A stretch of 64,000 nucleotides of DNA from Bacteroidales bacterium (GTDB lineage: Bacteria; Bacteroidota; Bacteroidia; Bacteroidales; UBA12077): the NCBI GenBank assembly GCA_016342685.1, contig JAEINU010000007.1, positions 1 through 64,000 of the forward strand. Direction: 5' to 3'. Shown one piece after another: positions 45,741 to 55,213 of this stretch. The position numbers were made by a program, and so were the translations under genes. Positions within the stretch are counted from its first letter, which is position 1; each line of letters opens with the position of its first letter. Under the pieces are notes generated by a model that was given only the letters and a program-made list of their open reading frames with translations, was not told where the DNA came from and ran no database searches.

Positions 45741-46258
45741 TGTCGAGGCTTCCCAATAGTTTTTTTATACGCGATGTTTTAGAGGTTGCACCTGATTTAT
45801 TAGGTAAAACTTTGGTTAGAAAATTCGGAAAGGGAGAAATTCAAAAATATTTAATCACAGAAGTAGAAGCTTATCGTGGAGGCGACGATTTAGCTTGTCA
45901 TGCAAGTAAAGGAAGAACCCAGAGAACAGATATAATGTTTCAAGAAGGGGGAAGCATTTACGTATATCTTATTTATGGTATGTATTGGATGTTGAATTTC
46001 GTAACTGAAAAAGAAGGAATTCCTCAAGCTGTATTAATTCGAGGAATAGAAGGTTTTGATGGGCCGGGAAAACTTACCAAGGCATTGAATATTGATAAAT
46101 CATTTTATGGCGAAAAATTATATCAATCTGATAGCTTATGGCTTGAGGAAGGATTTAATAATGTAAAATATAAAACAACTCCAAGAATAGGAATAGATTA
46201 CGCTGGAGAAATATGGAAAAATAAACCTTGGAGGTATATTCTAGAAAGTGCGAAGTAA
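45740..46258 (+). CDS. DNA-3-methyladenine glycosylase (AAG/Mpg family)
   Basis: This 172-residue enzyme removes alkylated bases from DNA. Motifs are LGKTLVRKF, ITEVEAYRGGDDLACHASKGRT (the catalytic Glu is in VEAYRG), RTDIMFQEGGSIYVYLIYGMYWMLN and GPGKLTKALNID. Its ATG overlaps the guanine deaminase stop (TAATG). Its 3' end overlaps the convergent barrel-like gene by 18 bp. Confidence 0.95.
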   Translation: MSRLPNSFFIRDVLEVAPDLLGKTLVRKFGKGEIQKYLITEVEAYRGGDDLACHASKGRTQRTDIMFQEGGSIYVYLIYGMYWMLNFVTEKEGIPQAVLIRGIEGFDGPGKLTKALNIDKSFYGEKLYQSDSLWLEEGFNNVKYKTTPRIGIDYAGEIWKNKPWRYILESAK

Positions 46259-47368
46259 GAATTTATCATTAAATACAATTAATATACTCCAAAAATATTC
46301 TAACTCACTTTCATCTAGGTCGTAATAGGAATCAAATCGGAAACCAAGATTTAAACCTTCTAATATATCTTTATGATAACTTATTTTTCCCATGATGAGT
46401 TGTCGCACAGGTTCTTCAACAAAAATATTTGTTCGTGAATATGACTCAAATAGAGGATTTCCAGAAGGGGCAATAAATTGTTCTCCATACCAATATCCAA
46501 GCATAAAATCAAAGGAATTATTGAATAATTCTAAGGTACTATACGAACCACTACCATCAATAAACATTTGTTGTTTTGTTGGAGAAAGGTCTTGGTAATT
46601 AACCCAATATGATGATAGTCTCAAATCATGAAGGAATTTAGATTCAAAGTTTTTTAGATATGACAAGCCAATGGCATTGTTATAAATCGTTTTCAAAGGT
46701 TTATCGTTATTACTATTAATTTGCCCTCCTTCGTGTCTTATTAAATTCTGAAATGGAATTGATAATTGGAAGTTATCATTTTTGAATAGTGAATAATTAG
46801 CAGATAGGCCAACGTTAAATTTTTCTTGAAATGGATCATCATAAAATATTTGTTTTTGCCAATCGAGCCATAAATCGGCTGTAAATCGTTCCCCGTTCCA
46901 TAGAAATTGAACTCCATTTTCAATGTTATTATTTAAATAATGCTCGTAATCAAATAGAGGCTCAATTAGATTATGGTTAACTGTTCCATAAATATTCCCT
47001 AAAACAAAATCCAATTTTGGAAGTAATTTGTATTGAAACGAAAGCAGAATAGATATTTTTATTTCGTCGTTACGGCTATAATACGATAACAGATTTGCAC
47101 CAGCACTAAGTTTAATTTTGGAATTAGGAGAGTAAGTTACTTTTGGGGCAAAATTAAATCCAAATAGGGTATAACCTTCAATCACTTTTCCAAAATACTC
47201 ATTATTTTTAAGATAGTTTGTGTTATAAATATCTAGAAAAAGCTTGTTCGTATCAGAATCATATATTTTGTAATCGTTTACAAGATGACCATCGAAAGTT
47301 TGACCAAAACCTTCATTGGCATATGTTAAAACAAGAAGAATGGAGAAGATTATACATTTACATTTCAT
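46241..47368 (-). CDS. Putative outer-membrane beta-rich protein, unknown
   Basis: This is a 375-residue protein starting at the ATG at 47368, where a signal peptide (MKCKCIIFSILLVLTYANEGFGQ region) begins; an upstream start would add 19 residues without a signal. The mature part shows alternating hydrophobic and polar residues, many Tyr/Phe/Trp and Asn turns (FGFNFAPKVTYSPNSKIKL), and ends with FNDKFLLRTF, whose final aromatic residue is usual for outer-membrane barrels. I recognise no named family. It is convergent with the glycosylase gene and divergent from the DUF2723 gene. Confidence 0.65.
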   Translation of the reverse strand: MKCKCIIFSILLVLTYANEGFGQTFDGHLVNDYKIYDSDTNKLFLDIYNTNYLKNNEYFGKVIEGYTLFGFNFAPKVTYSPNSKIKLSAGANLLSYYSRNDEIKISILLSFQYKLLPKLDFVLGNIYGTVNHNLIEPLFDYEHYLNNNIENGVQFLWNGERFTADLWLDWQKQIFYDDPFQEKFNVGLSANYSLFKNDNFQLSIPFQNLIRHEGGQINSNNDKPLKTIYNNAIGLSYLKNFESKFLHDLRLSSYWVNYQDLSPTKQQMFIDGSGSYSTLELFNNSFDFMLGYWYGEQFIAPSGNPLFESYSRTNIFVEEPVRQLIMGKISYHKDILEGLNLGFRFDSYYDLDESELEYFWSILIVFNDKFLLRTF

Positions 47369-47519
47369 AGCGACTTTTTCGTGTTCCGAAAATAACAAAA
47401 AATGAATTAATATACTCTTATACACCTTATATTAATGCAAATTATTAATATCAATTTACTATTTAACCTTAATTGTTTTAATTTAGAGCATTATTTAGAA
47501 TTAACACGACAAATTAAAA

Positions 47520-50500
47520 ATGAAAAGTTTCCGATTTTATAACAACCTTATTGGTTGGATTACCTTTATTATTGCAGCAACTGTTTATTTATTGACAATA
47601 GAACCAACTGCAAGTTTTTGGGATTGTGGAGAATTTATTGCTTCGGCATTCAAATTAGAAGTGGGACATCCACCGGGAGCACCCTTTTTTATGATACTTG
47701 GTAGATTTTTTACTTTGTTTGCTGGGAACGTTGAAAATGCTGCCAAGATGGTAAATATGATGTCGGGATTAGCAAGTGCTTTTACGATTCTATTTTTATT
47801 TTGGACTATTACCCATTTTGCAAAAAAAATAATTCTTAAAGATGGTAATTATACTACCGGTAAAATCCTGACAGTTATTGGAACAGGTCTAGTTGGCGCA
47901 TTGGCTTATACATTTTCTGATACATTTTGGTTTTCGGCAGTCGAAGCTGAAGTTTATGCCACATCTTCTTTATTTACGGCAATTGTATTTTGGGCAATCT
48001 TAAAATGGGAAAACGAAGCTGATTTAAAATATTCGAACCGTTGGATTATTTTTATTGCATACCTAATGGGATTATCAATAGGAGTGCATTTATTAAACTT
48101 ATTGGCAATTCCAGCAATTGTATTTGTTTATTATTTTAAAAAATATTCGGTAACAAGAAGAGGCGTGTTTTACGCTTTTGTTATTTCTGGAATATTATTA
48201 GCTGTAATAATGTATGTTCTAATTCCAGGAGTTATTAAAGTTGCATCATGGTTCGATCTATTATTTGTTAATGGATTTGGATTACCATACAATTCAGGAG
48301 TACTTTTTTATATTGCTTTATTAATAGCAGTTATTATTTGGGGATTAAAATACACTCAAAAACAAGGCAAGACCGTTTTTAACACAATTATTATAGGATT
48401 TACGGTTATTTTAATTGGGTATTCTTCTTTTGCAATGGTTGTAATTCGATCGTCGGCTAATCCGCCTATGGATCAAAACAATCCTGATAATGCATTTGAT
48501 TTACTATATTATTTAAACAGAGAGCAGTATGGCGATAGACCTTTGTTTTATGGACAATCGTTCGACGCCCCAATGATTAGCAATAAGGAAACGAAGCCAG
48601 TTTATGTAAAAAAAGATGGTAAATATATTGTAGCCGATCACAAAATAGAAGTAGAGTTCGATCCTCGATTTACTTCAATCTTTCCCCGAATGTATAGTCC
48701 GGAACAAAGACATGTGGCTCAATATAAGAACTGGGTTGATTTGTCGGATAATGAAATTACAATTACGAACGCTCGTGGGGAAAAAGAGAAACGAATAAAG
48801 CCTTCTTTGTCCGACAATATTGCGTTTTTTGTAAAGTATCAATTTGGACATATGTACTTTAGGTATTTTATGTGGAATTTTGCTGGGCGGCAAAATGATA
48901 TTCAAGGGCATGGGAGTGTTTTAAAAGGGAATTGGATAAGTGGTATTCCTGCTATTGATAACGCCCGATTAGGAAACCAAGACGATGTTCCCGATCATTT
49001 GAAAAATAACCCTGGAAGAAATAAATATTACATGCTACCTTTTATTCTGGGTTTACTCGGATTAGTTTATCAATACAAAAGGAATAAGAAAGATTTTGCG
49101 ATTGTATTAATGCTATTTATATTAACCGGAATAGCAATTGTGGTGTATTTAAATCAATATCCAATGCAGCCAAGAGAACGAGATTATGCATTTGCTGGTT
49201 CGTTTTATGCTTTCGCGATTTGGATTGGATTAGGTGTTGCTATGTTAACTGAGTTGATGAGTAAGAAAGTAAATCGTTCGGTTTCAGCGATACTTGTTAC
49301 AACTGTAAGTTTGGTTCTTGTCCCAGGGATCATGGCTGCAGAAAATTGGGACGATCACGATCGATCAGGAAGATATACAGCAAGAGATTTAGCTTATAAT
49401 TATTTGAATTCGTGTAAAGAGAATGCAATTTTATTTTCGAATGGAGATAACGATACATTCCCTTTGTGGTATGCTCAGGAAGTTGAAGGAATTAGAACAG
49501 ATATTAAAGTGTGTAATTTGAGTTATTTGCGGGCGTCTTGGTATATTGAGCAAATGAGCAGAAAATCATATGAATCGGATCCAATGCCTTTTTCTTTAAC
49601 GCATGATAAAATCCATAAAGGGAATAGGGATGTTCTGCCAATAATTGATCGGATTGGTAAGGCGGTTAATGTTAAAGATGTTGTTAGTTTTATTGCCAGC
49701 GATGATGAAAAGACCAAGATTAACTCACCTTTTGTTGAAAATGAGACAGTAAATTATATTCCAACAAAAAAGTTTAGTTTACCAATAAATAAAGATGAGA
49801 TTCTCGAAAAGGGAATTCTAGATCAGAAATATGCCGATCGAATAGTAAATTCTATAGAATGGAGTTTTGGTCAATCTTATTTATATAAGGATGGACTTAT
49901 GTTACTTGATTTATTGGCAACAAATAACTGGGAGCGACCAATATATTGGGCATCAACAGTGACGAGTTCAAAATATTTTAATTTGGGAAAATATTTCAAA
50001 TTAGATGGTTTAACCTATCAGCTTGTTCCTTTTATAGCTGAAGATAGCAGGGGTTATACGGGCGAAGTTGATACAGATGTGGTGTATAATAATATTATGC
50101 ACAAGTTTAAGTGGGGTGGTATAGAAGAGGGTGATATTTATTTCGATGAAAATAATATTCGAATGTTTTCGAATTTACGAAGCAGCTTTGGGCGCTTAGC
50201 CGAGAAACTAATTGACGAAGGTAAGGTAGATTCTGCTTTAACGGTTTTAGATAGATGTATGGAATTATTTCCTGACCATAAGATACCTTTTAATAATACC
50301 TTGTTGTCGGTAGTTTCTGCATATTATCATGCAGGAGGAATTGAGAAAGCGGAGTCTTTAGTTCATTTATTATCTGGAAAAATGTATTCAGAATTGGACT
50401 ATTATTTTAGTCTGAACACTAAATATATCAATGGCAGAAGAGACATCTCGAATGAAATTCAATTGAATTTGTTTATCTTACAGGAATTGTATCGAATAAC

Positions 50501-50579
50501 GGGAGAATTTGATCAGCAGGCAATTAACACTGAAATAGAAGAGAATTTTATGCGATACGTGCAAATGTATAGAAGATAA
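47520..50579 (+). CDS. DUF2723 (GT117-type) membrane protein
   Basis: This 1,019-residue protein has about 11 membrane segments in its first 600 residues and a soluble C-terminal half with TPR-like helices (about 890-1000, LDRCMELFPDHKIPFNN). The N-terminus holds TIEPTASFWDCGEFIASAFKLEVGHPPGAPFF, the diagnostic DUF2723 loop with Asp and Glu, and a later PMQPRERDYAFAGSFYAFAIW. The family is GT-C like; involvement in protein O-glycosylation or surface glycan transfer in Bacteroidota is plausible but not shown by the sequence. The deacetylase gene starts on the base after its stop. Confidence 0.9.
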   Translation: MKSFRFYNNLIGWITFIIAATVYLLTIEPTASFWDCGEFIASAFKLEVGHPPGAPFFMILGRFFTLFAGNVENAAKMVNMMSGLASAFTILFLFWTITHFAKKIILKDGNYTTGKILTVIGTGLVGALAYTFSDTFWFSAVEAEVYATSSLFTAIVFWAILKWENEADLKYSNRWIIFIAYLMGLSIGVHLLNLLAIPAIVFVYYFKKYSVTRRGVFYAFVISGILLAVIMYVLIPGVIKVASWFDLLFVNGFGLPYNSGVLFYIALLIAVIIWGLKYTQKQGKTVFNTIIIGFTVILIGYSSFAMVVIRSSANPPMDQNNPDNAFDLLYYLNREQYGDRPLFYGQSFDAPMISNKETKPVYVKKDGKYIVADHKIEVEFDPRFTSIFPRMYSPEQRHVAQYKNWVDLSDNEITITNARGEKEKRIKPSLSDNIAFFVKYQFGHMYFRYFMWNFAGRQNDIQGHGSVLKGNWISGIPAIDNARLGNQDDVPDHLKNNPGRNKYYMLPFILGLLGLVYQYKRNKKDFAIVLMLFILTGIAIVVYLNQYPMQPRERDYAFAGSFYAFAIWIGLGVAMLTELMSKKVNRSVSAILVTTVSLVLVPGIMAAENWDDHDRSGRYTARDLAYNYLNSCKENAILFSNGDNDTFPLWYAQEVEGIRTDIKVCNLSYLRASWYIEQMSRKSYESDPMPFSLTHDKIHKGNRDVLPIIDRIGKAVNVKDVVSFIASDDEKTKINSPFVENETVNYIPTKKFSLPINKDEILEKGILDQKYADRIVNSIEWSFGQSYLYKDGLMLLDLLATNNWERPIYWASTVTSSKYFNLGKYFKLDGLTYQLVPFIAEDSRGYTGEVDTDVVYNNIMHKFKWGGIEEGDIYFDENNIRMFSNLRSSFGRLAEKLIDEGKVDSALTVLDRCMELFPDHKIPFNNTLLSVVSAYYHAGGIEKAESLVHLLSGKMYSELDYYFSLNTKYINGRRDISNEIQLNLFILQELYRITGEFDQQAINTEIEENFMRYVQMYRR

Positions 50580-51188
50580 ATGTTAAAAATAGAGCATATG
50601 GGAGCAATCGTATTTAGAGATCTTATTTGGCATTTCCCAGGTAAGGAAAATGAATTGTTTCTAACTTTTGACGATGGACCAGAACCTGAGATTACACCTT
50701 GGGTTCTTTCGGAGTTAAAGAAATATAATGCTAAAGCGACTTTCTTTTGTGTTGGAAATAAAGTAGAAAAAAATCCAAGTTTGTACAATCAGATTCTAGC
50801 CGAAGGGCATTCGGTTGGGAATCACACATATTCTCATATTAAAGGTTGGACAACGGCTAGTGAAAATTATGTTAGCGATGTCGATAAAGCCAAAGAATTT
50901 ATACAATCTAAGTTGTTCAGGCCGCCCTATGGAAGAATCCGTCCGCACCAACTAAAAATACTAAAGAAAGATTTTAAGATTGTTATGTGGGATGTGCTAA
51001 GTAAAGATTACGATCCAAAAACAACGAATGAGCAATGTTTCAATAATGTTACTGATTATGCCGAATCGGGGTCAATAATTGTTTTTCATGATAATATTAA
51101 ATCACAAAACAATTTATTTTACGCTTTACCTAAAGTGCTAGAATACTATTCAGATCAGGGTTTTGTTTTTAATTCAATTTCGTTTTAA
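50580..51188 (+). CDS. Polysaccharide deacetylase family protein
   Basis: This 202-residue NodB-fold hydrolase removes acetyl groups from a polymer such as peptidoglycan or chitin oligosaccharides. Metal and catalytic residues are seen as FDDGPEPE (Asp31, Asp32), NHTYSH (His82, His86), RPPYGR, and IVFHDN near the C-terminus. No signal peptide is seen. The ATG directly abuts the stop of the DUF2723 gene (TAAATG), so translation is coupled; an internal ATG at 50598 is also possible. It overlaps the convergent nucleotidyltransferase gene by 15 bp. Confidence 0.9.
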   Translation: MLKIEHMGAIVFRDLIWHFPGKENELFLTFDDGPEPEITPWVLSELKKYNAKATFFCVGNKVEKNPSLYNQILAEGHSVGNHTYSHIKGWTTASENYVSDVDKAKEFIQSKLFRPPYGRIRPHQLKILKKDFKIVMWDVLSKDYDPKTTNEQCFNNVTDYAESGSIIVFHDNIKSQNNLFYALPKVLEYYSDQGFVFNSISF

Positions 51189-52337
51189 TATCTTAAAGAT
51201 CATCAAAAAAGGTCTGAGTGGATAATATAGAAAGAAAAAACTGTTGGGAAGTTTTAATAACTCCCAATCCGAAAAATGAGTTCTCAATCTGTAAACCAGA
51301 TCAAAATAATATTTAAAGTCAGGTTTTAATTTTAAGCGATAAAAGACATATTTAAATTTACCGAAAATATTTCTTTGCTTTAATTCGGTTGTTGCAATAG
51401 ATTTTAAAGGGATTTTAAGAAGCTTTTGTCCGATTAATTCCGACTTTAAAAAAACTGGCATTTTTATATTATATAGGCATTCCGATAAAATACATGCTTG
51501 CAAAAAACATCTGTTTAGCTTTAATTTTTTTGAGAGTTCAAAAGCTTTTTGCAAATCTTTAGATTCTGTTTTCGAGATTAGCACAGAAAAATCTTTAAGC
51601 CAAAATAATCTGTACCATTGATGAATTGCACCGTGAGCCGCTAAAAAAACTATATTCTCGGGCATAGAAATATAGGGTAAAACGTAACTATGTATGTTTA
51701 GCGTTTTTCTGTTGTTAATTACTGTGTTTGTTGGGATTGACACAAAAGACTTTGGATTGCTTAAATTCCAATGTAACTCAACATCCGTTTTTAAGTATTT
51801 ATTTTGTAAGTGATAATGATGACTAATTCGATAGTTTATTTTTCTTTGAAACTTAGTTAACTCCTGTTTAGGTTCATGTAAATCATATTCTAATTCTTTA
51901 ATTATAGATAATGATTTTTCAATAGATTCCTTCTGAACCAAAAGATCAATATCTCTATAATTTCTAAACCCAATATCATTATAGAGTTCGTAAGATAATA
52001 ATGAGCCTTTAAAAAAGACATGTTTAATGTTTTGTTCTGTTAATTTTTTATGGATTTTTAATAATTCACGATTAAACAGTAAGCTTTTTTTTATTTGTTC
52101 GAGATGTATTGTCTTAATCGTATTTAATATTTCATGTGGTATAACATCTATTGTTTTTTGATTTTTTAATACATGAGAAACTAAACGATGTTTTTTTATT
52201 AATTGGATAAATGAATCCCAACATATATTTTTTAAATTAATTTTAAAATTGTTTAATGCGTCATCTTGCGAAAGAAACACGATCAATTTAAGTTCATCCG
52301 AAAAACACGAATCTATATATTTATTTAGCTTAGTCAT
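51174..52337 (-). CDS. Nucleotidyltransferase of the lasso cluster (NTP_transf_5-like)
   Basis: This is a 387-residue protein of the nucleotidyltransferase-like family PF14907. The signature FFKGSLLSYELYNDIGFRNYRDIDLLV gives the KGS motif (about 110-112) and the metal-binding D129-x-D131. I chose the ATG at 52337, which overlaps the cyclase stop (ATGACTAA); the alternative TTG at 52361 adds only 8 residues. Homologues occur in paeninodin-type lasso clusters (padeN), where the partner kinase phosphorylates the C-terminal Ser. From memory, a Bacillus homologue works on the phosphorylated tail. Here it is coupled to the cyclase gene, so a tailoring role is likely; the donor is unknown. Confidence 0.85.
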   Translation of the reverse strand: MTKLNKYIDSCFSDELKLIVFLSQDDALNNFKINLKNICWDSFIQLIKKHRLVSHVLKNQKTIDVIPHEILNTIKTIHLEQIKKSLLFNRELLKIHKKLTEQNIKHVFFKGSLLSYELYNDIGFRNYRDIDLLVQKESIEKSLSIIKELEYDLHEPKQELTKFQRKINYRISHHYHLQNKYLKTDVELHWNLSNPKSFVSIPTNTVINNRKTLNIHSYVLPYISMPENIVFLAAHGAIHQWYRLFWLKDFSVLISKTESKDLQKAFELSKKLKLNRCFLQACILSECLYNIKMPVFLKSELIGQKLLKIPLKSIATTELKQRNIFGKFKYVFYRLKLKPDFKYYFDLVYRLRTHFSDWELLKLPNSFFFLYYPLRPFLMIFKILKRN

Positions 52338-54195
52338 TAAAATAATCGGGATGTTTTTCAATAAAAAGAATGAGTTTTAAATAATTATAAAATGCACCGG
52401 GATTTACAACACGATCTTTATTTTTCGATCTCGTAAGTAGTTGATTAAACCAGTTTTCGTATTTATCCAAATCGATGTGTTTAGTAATTTTTGCATTTGA
52501 TTTTGACCGACGAATAATCTCTAAGATTTCATCTTTATCCATTAAAGTGCGCATAAAAACAGTCGGAACTGTTGCCCCACTTTTATCTTCTCTCCATTGT
52601 ATTTCTGTCGGAAGAAGTCCTTCCATTGCTTTTCGTATGGCGTATCTTTTAATTCCATTTCGTGCTTTTAATCTTGGAGGAATGGATAAATAAAATTCAA
52701 TTAATCGTTTGTCAAAGAACGGATAGCGATATTCTATTCCTTGTTTTCTGGCTGCCAAACTACAATATTCTAAACGTTGCGATACATGTGCATGAGTTAT
52801 TCGTTCAATATTTTGTTCCTGAGTAGAAGATGGTTTACTATTTTCAAAACTTGAAAAGTAACGTTCTTTAATTTTCATCTTACCCCCAAAAGTATTATCG
52901 AAAGCTAATTGATCATATTTTTCATACCACCAAGGTTTTTGCTTATTTATTAGGGCAAATGCTTTATACAAAAAAGGAATTTTAGTTTGCATAAAGTATT
53001 TTACAAATCGTTTATAAGCTTTATGCCAGGGAATGTCTTGATTTTTAAGATCTTTAATTAATTCTTTCCAATTAGAATTGCTTGCAAGTTCTTGCAAATA
53101 AAGCGTAGCTTTAGAAGTGATTACTTCATCGCCACCAAAGCCGGAAAGTAAAACAGACACTCCTTTTTGATTGGCTTTTTTATAAAGAGAATCTGAAAAA
53201 ATACCAAAATTTTGTTGAGGAATAAATTCAAAATCAGATAGATTATTCTTTAACGCATTAAGAATGCCATTTTCTTCAGAATAAATATATTCATTATTGA
53301 TTTTAACAAAATTACAAACTAAACCAATTTGTTCTTTTTCGTCTTTGAAAGGATGTATTTTCCCAATTTTATTCTCAGGCAAAACATGTGAAAAGGTTTT
53401 GAGCTGAGTAAACTGATTTGCACATGCTGCAATTGTTGAAGAATCTAATCCACCACTTAGTTCTGCTCCAATTATTTCATCAGTATTTAAACGACAACGA
53501 ATTGATTCAATTATAAGAGATTTAAAACGATCAATAATTTCATCTTCAGGTAATGTGAGAGTTTCTTGCGGCTTAAGCTTCCAGTATTCTTCAATCTTTA
53601 TAGCATTATTTTGGAATATTAGATTATGGGCTGGTAGGAGTTTTTTTATTTCGCTAAAGGAGGTTCTATTTTTCTCCGATTTAACTATTGAAATTGTATC
53701 AGCTATATATTGTTCGTCAATTGTAAATTTTAAATCTGTTTGAGAAAGAATTGTCGATATTTCCGATGAAAAAACAAACGTATCATCTTTGTGATAAAAG
53801 AAAAAAGGTTTTAGTCCAAAATGATCTCTTCCGCAAAACAGTTTTTTATTTTTTTTATCCCAAATGGCAAAAGCAAAATCTCCTAATAGGAACTCTGTGC
53901 ATTTATCGCCCCAAGTTTTATATGCCGAAAGAATTAGTTCATCATCACTCGGGTTCGAATCATTGATGCTTAAGGATTTTTTAAGCTCTTCTTTGTTGTC
54001 AATTCTACAATCGGAACATATTATAAATGAATCTGTTTCAAAAACACTTGGTTTGGGGAGTCCTAATTTTACTTGAACAAAGCCATTGTTGTCAGAGATA
54101 TTGGATTCTATAGAATTGTTTTTGGCTGAGATTTTTTGAATAGCATCATCAAATAGATCTGTATGAATATTTATCCTGCCAAAGAAAGAGTTCAT
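52330..54195 (-). CDS. Lasso peptide cyclase (asparagine-synthetase-like C protein)
   Basis: This is a 621-residue asparagine synthetase homologue that adenylates the ring Asp/Glu side chain of a lasso precursor so that the N-terminal amine can close the macrolactam. The ATP-pyrophosphatase motif is GAELSGGLDSSTIAA (about 242-256). The N-terminal glutaminase-like domain reads MNSFFGRINIH where class II GATases have MCGI; the nucleophile Cys is gone, so it cannot use glutamine as a normal AsnB does. I chose ATG 54195 over the upstream TTG at 54216. It is divergent from the kinase gene (121 bp) and overlaps the nucleotidyltransferase gene. Confidence 0.88.
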   Translation of the reverse strand: MNSFFGRINIHTDLFDDAIQKISAKNNSIESNISDNNGFVQVKLGLPKPSVFETDSFIICSDCRIDNKEELKKSLSINDSNPSDDELILSAYKTWGDKCTEFLLGDFAFAIWDKKNKKLFCGRDHFGLKPFFFYHKDDTFVFSSEISTILSQTDLKFTIDEQYIADTISIVKSEKNRTSFSEIKKLLPAHNLIFQNNAIKIEEYWKLKPQETLTLPEDEIIDRFKSLIIESIRCRLNTDEIIGAELSGGLDSSTIAACANQFTQLKTFSHVLPENKIGKIHPFKDEKEQIGLVCNFVKINNEYIYSEENGILNALKNNLSDFEFIPQQNFGIFSDSLYKKANQKGVSVLLSGFGGDEVITSKATLYLQELASNSNWKELIKDLKNQDIPWHKAYKRFVKYFMQTKIPFLYKAFALINKQKPWWYEKYDQLAFDNTFGGKMKIKERYFSSFENSKPSSTQEQNIERITHAHVSQRLEYCSLAARKQGIEYRYPFFDKRLIEFYLSIPPRLKARNGIKRYAIRKAMEGLLPTEIQWREDKSGATVPTVFMRTLMDKDEILEIIRRSKSNAKITKHIDLDKYENWFNQLLTRSKNKDRVVNPGAFYNYLKLILFIEKHPDYFND

Positions 54196-54213
54196 TATCG
54201 TTTTCTGTTTTAA

Positions 54214-54221
54214 CAAAGATA
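54214..54221 (-). promoter_or_regulatory. Putative -7 element of the lasso C-N operon
   Basis: On the minus strand TATCTTTG (54221-54214) matches TAnnTTTG and lies 18 bases before the cyclase ATG at 54195. No clear -33 element. Confidence 0.4.
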
Positions 54222-54288
54222 AACATTTGGTCAGGATTAATCTAGAGCTAAAATGCTTAATAATTCATCGTTTTGTTGTAATTTCATA

Positions 54289-54296
54289 TAAATTTG
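54289..54296 (+). promoter_or_regulatory. Putative -7 element of the lasso K operon
   Basis: TAAATTTG matches TAnnTTTG and lies 20 bases before the kinase ATG at 54317. With the element at 54214-54221 it forms a divergent promoter region. Confidence 0.4.
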
Positions 54297-54316
54297 TGGG
54301 GCATATTAAAAAACGA

Positions 54317-55213
54317 ATGAGTTCTATTTACAACTATACAGCATTTGGATTAAATTTCCAGTCGGAGTTTGAGATTCCAGAATTTCTAAGCGGTAATAGT
54401 CAACCTGATGTTAGCATTAGAATTGGGAGAGTTCCTTCCGAGCTTAAAAATGCAAATAAAAGTGGAGTTAGTTATCAAGCCACTAAGGATGAATTTCTTT
54501 TGGAAATTGACAATATTGCACGTTTTTATGTGAAAAAAGGAACAGAAATTATAGTTGAACCAAAACATAAAGATATTGATAAAGAAATTCGTTTGTTCCT
54601 GTTGGGTTCTGCATTAGGTGCGTTGTTTGTTCAGCGCGGATTATTGCCAATTCATGGGAGTGCAATTAAAATTGGGGAAAAAGCAACTATTTTTTCAGGA
54701 CCAAGTGGTGTAGGTAAATCATCAATAGCAGCGTATTTTTCAAAAATTGGATTTCAAGTTTTAAACGACGATATTTCAGTTATAGATTCTGAATTAAAAC
54801 TAAATCCTGGATTTCCTAAAATGAAGATTTGGCACGATGTTGCTAAAAAATTAGAATTGCAAATAAATAATCTATCTGAAATTCGACCAAGCATTCAGAA
54901 ATATCATTTACCAATAAATAGTGTTTTTTGCAATCAAGCACTTAGTTTAGAAAGAATGATCATAATTCAATCTAAAAACACACCAGAGTTTGAGTGTGAA
55001 GAACTAACTGGAATCAAAAAGTTTAATGCCGTAAAAAATAACACGTATCGATATCGATTTGTAGAAGGTTTGGAAAAGCAACAAGATCATTTTGTGATAT
55101 TAAATAAACTTATACCTAAAATAAAGGTTTATAGAGTTTCACGTCCGCAGTCGTCAATTCAATTAAAAGAGTTCGCCGATTTTCTAATTAAAACATTGAA
55201 CATTGATGTATAA
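54317..55213 (+). CDS. Lasso peptide kinase, HPr-kinase-like
   Basis: This 298-residue protein belongs to the HprK-like ATPase group found in lasso clusters. The P-loop is GPSGVGKSS (128-136), preceded by LPIHGSAI (110-117) and followed by VLNDDISV (148-155, Asp pair). I start at ATG 54317 because upstream sequence from a TTG at 54227 has no family support. In paeninodin clusters the homologous kinase phosphorylates the C-terminal Ser of the precursor; the precursor here also ends in Ser. The sulfotransferase start overlaps its stop by 8 bp. The enzyme is unlikely to act on HPr since no PTS genes are near. Confidence 0.85.
   Translation: MSSIYNYTAFGLNFQSEFEIPEFLSGNSQPDVSIRIGRVPSELKNANKSGVSYQATKDEFLLEIDNIARFYVKKGTEIIVEPKHKDIDKEIRLFLLGSALGALFVQRGLLPIHGSAIKIGEKATIFSGPSGVGKSSIAAYFSKIGFQVLNDDISVIDSELKLNPGFPKMKIWHDVAKKLELQINNLSEIRPSIQKYHLPINSVFCNQALSLERMIIIQSKNTPEFECEELTGIKKFNAVKNNTYRYRFVEGLEKQQDHFVILNKLIPKIKVYRVSRPQSSIQLKEFADFLIKTLNIDV

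Noticed and set aside
52330-54195. Housekeeping asparagine synthetase
   Set aside because: The GATase cysteine is missing and the gene sits with B1, B2, the kinase and a precursor; lasso cyclase fits better.
54317-55213. HPr kinase/phosphorylase of carbon catabolite control
   Set aside because: No PTS genes nearby; size and cluster context match lasso-associated peptide kinases.
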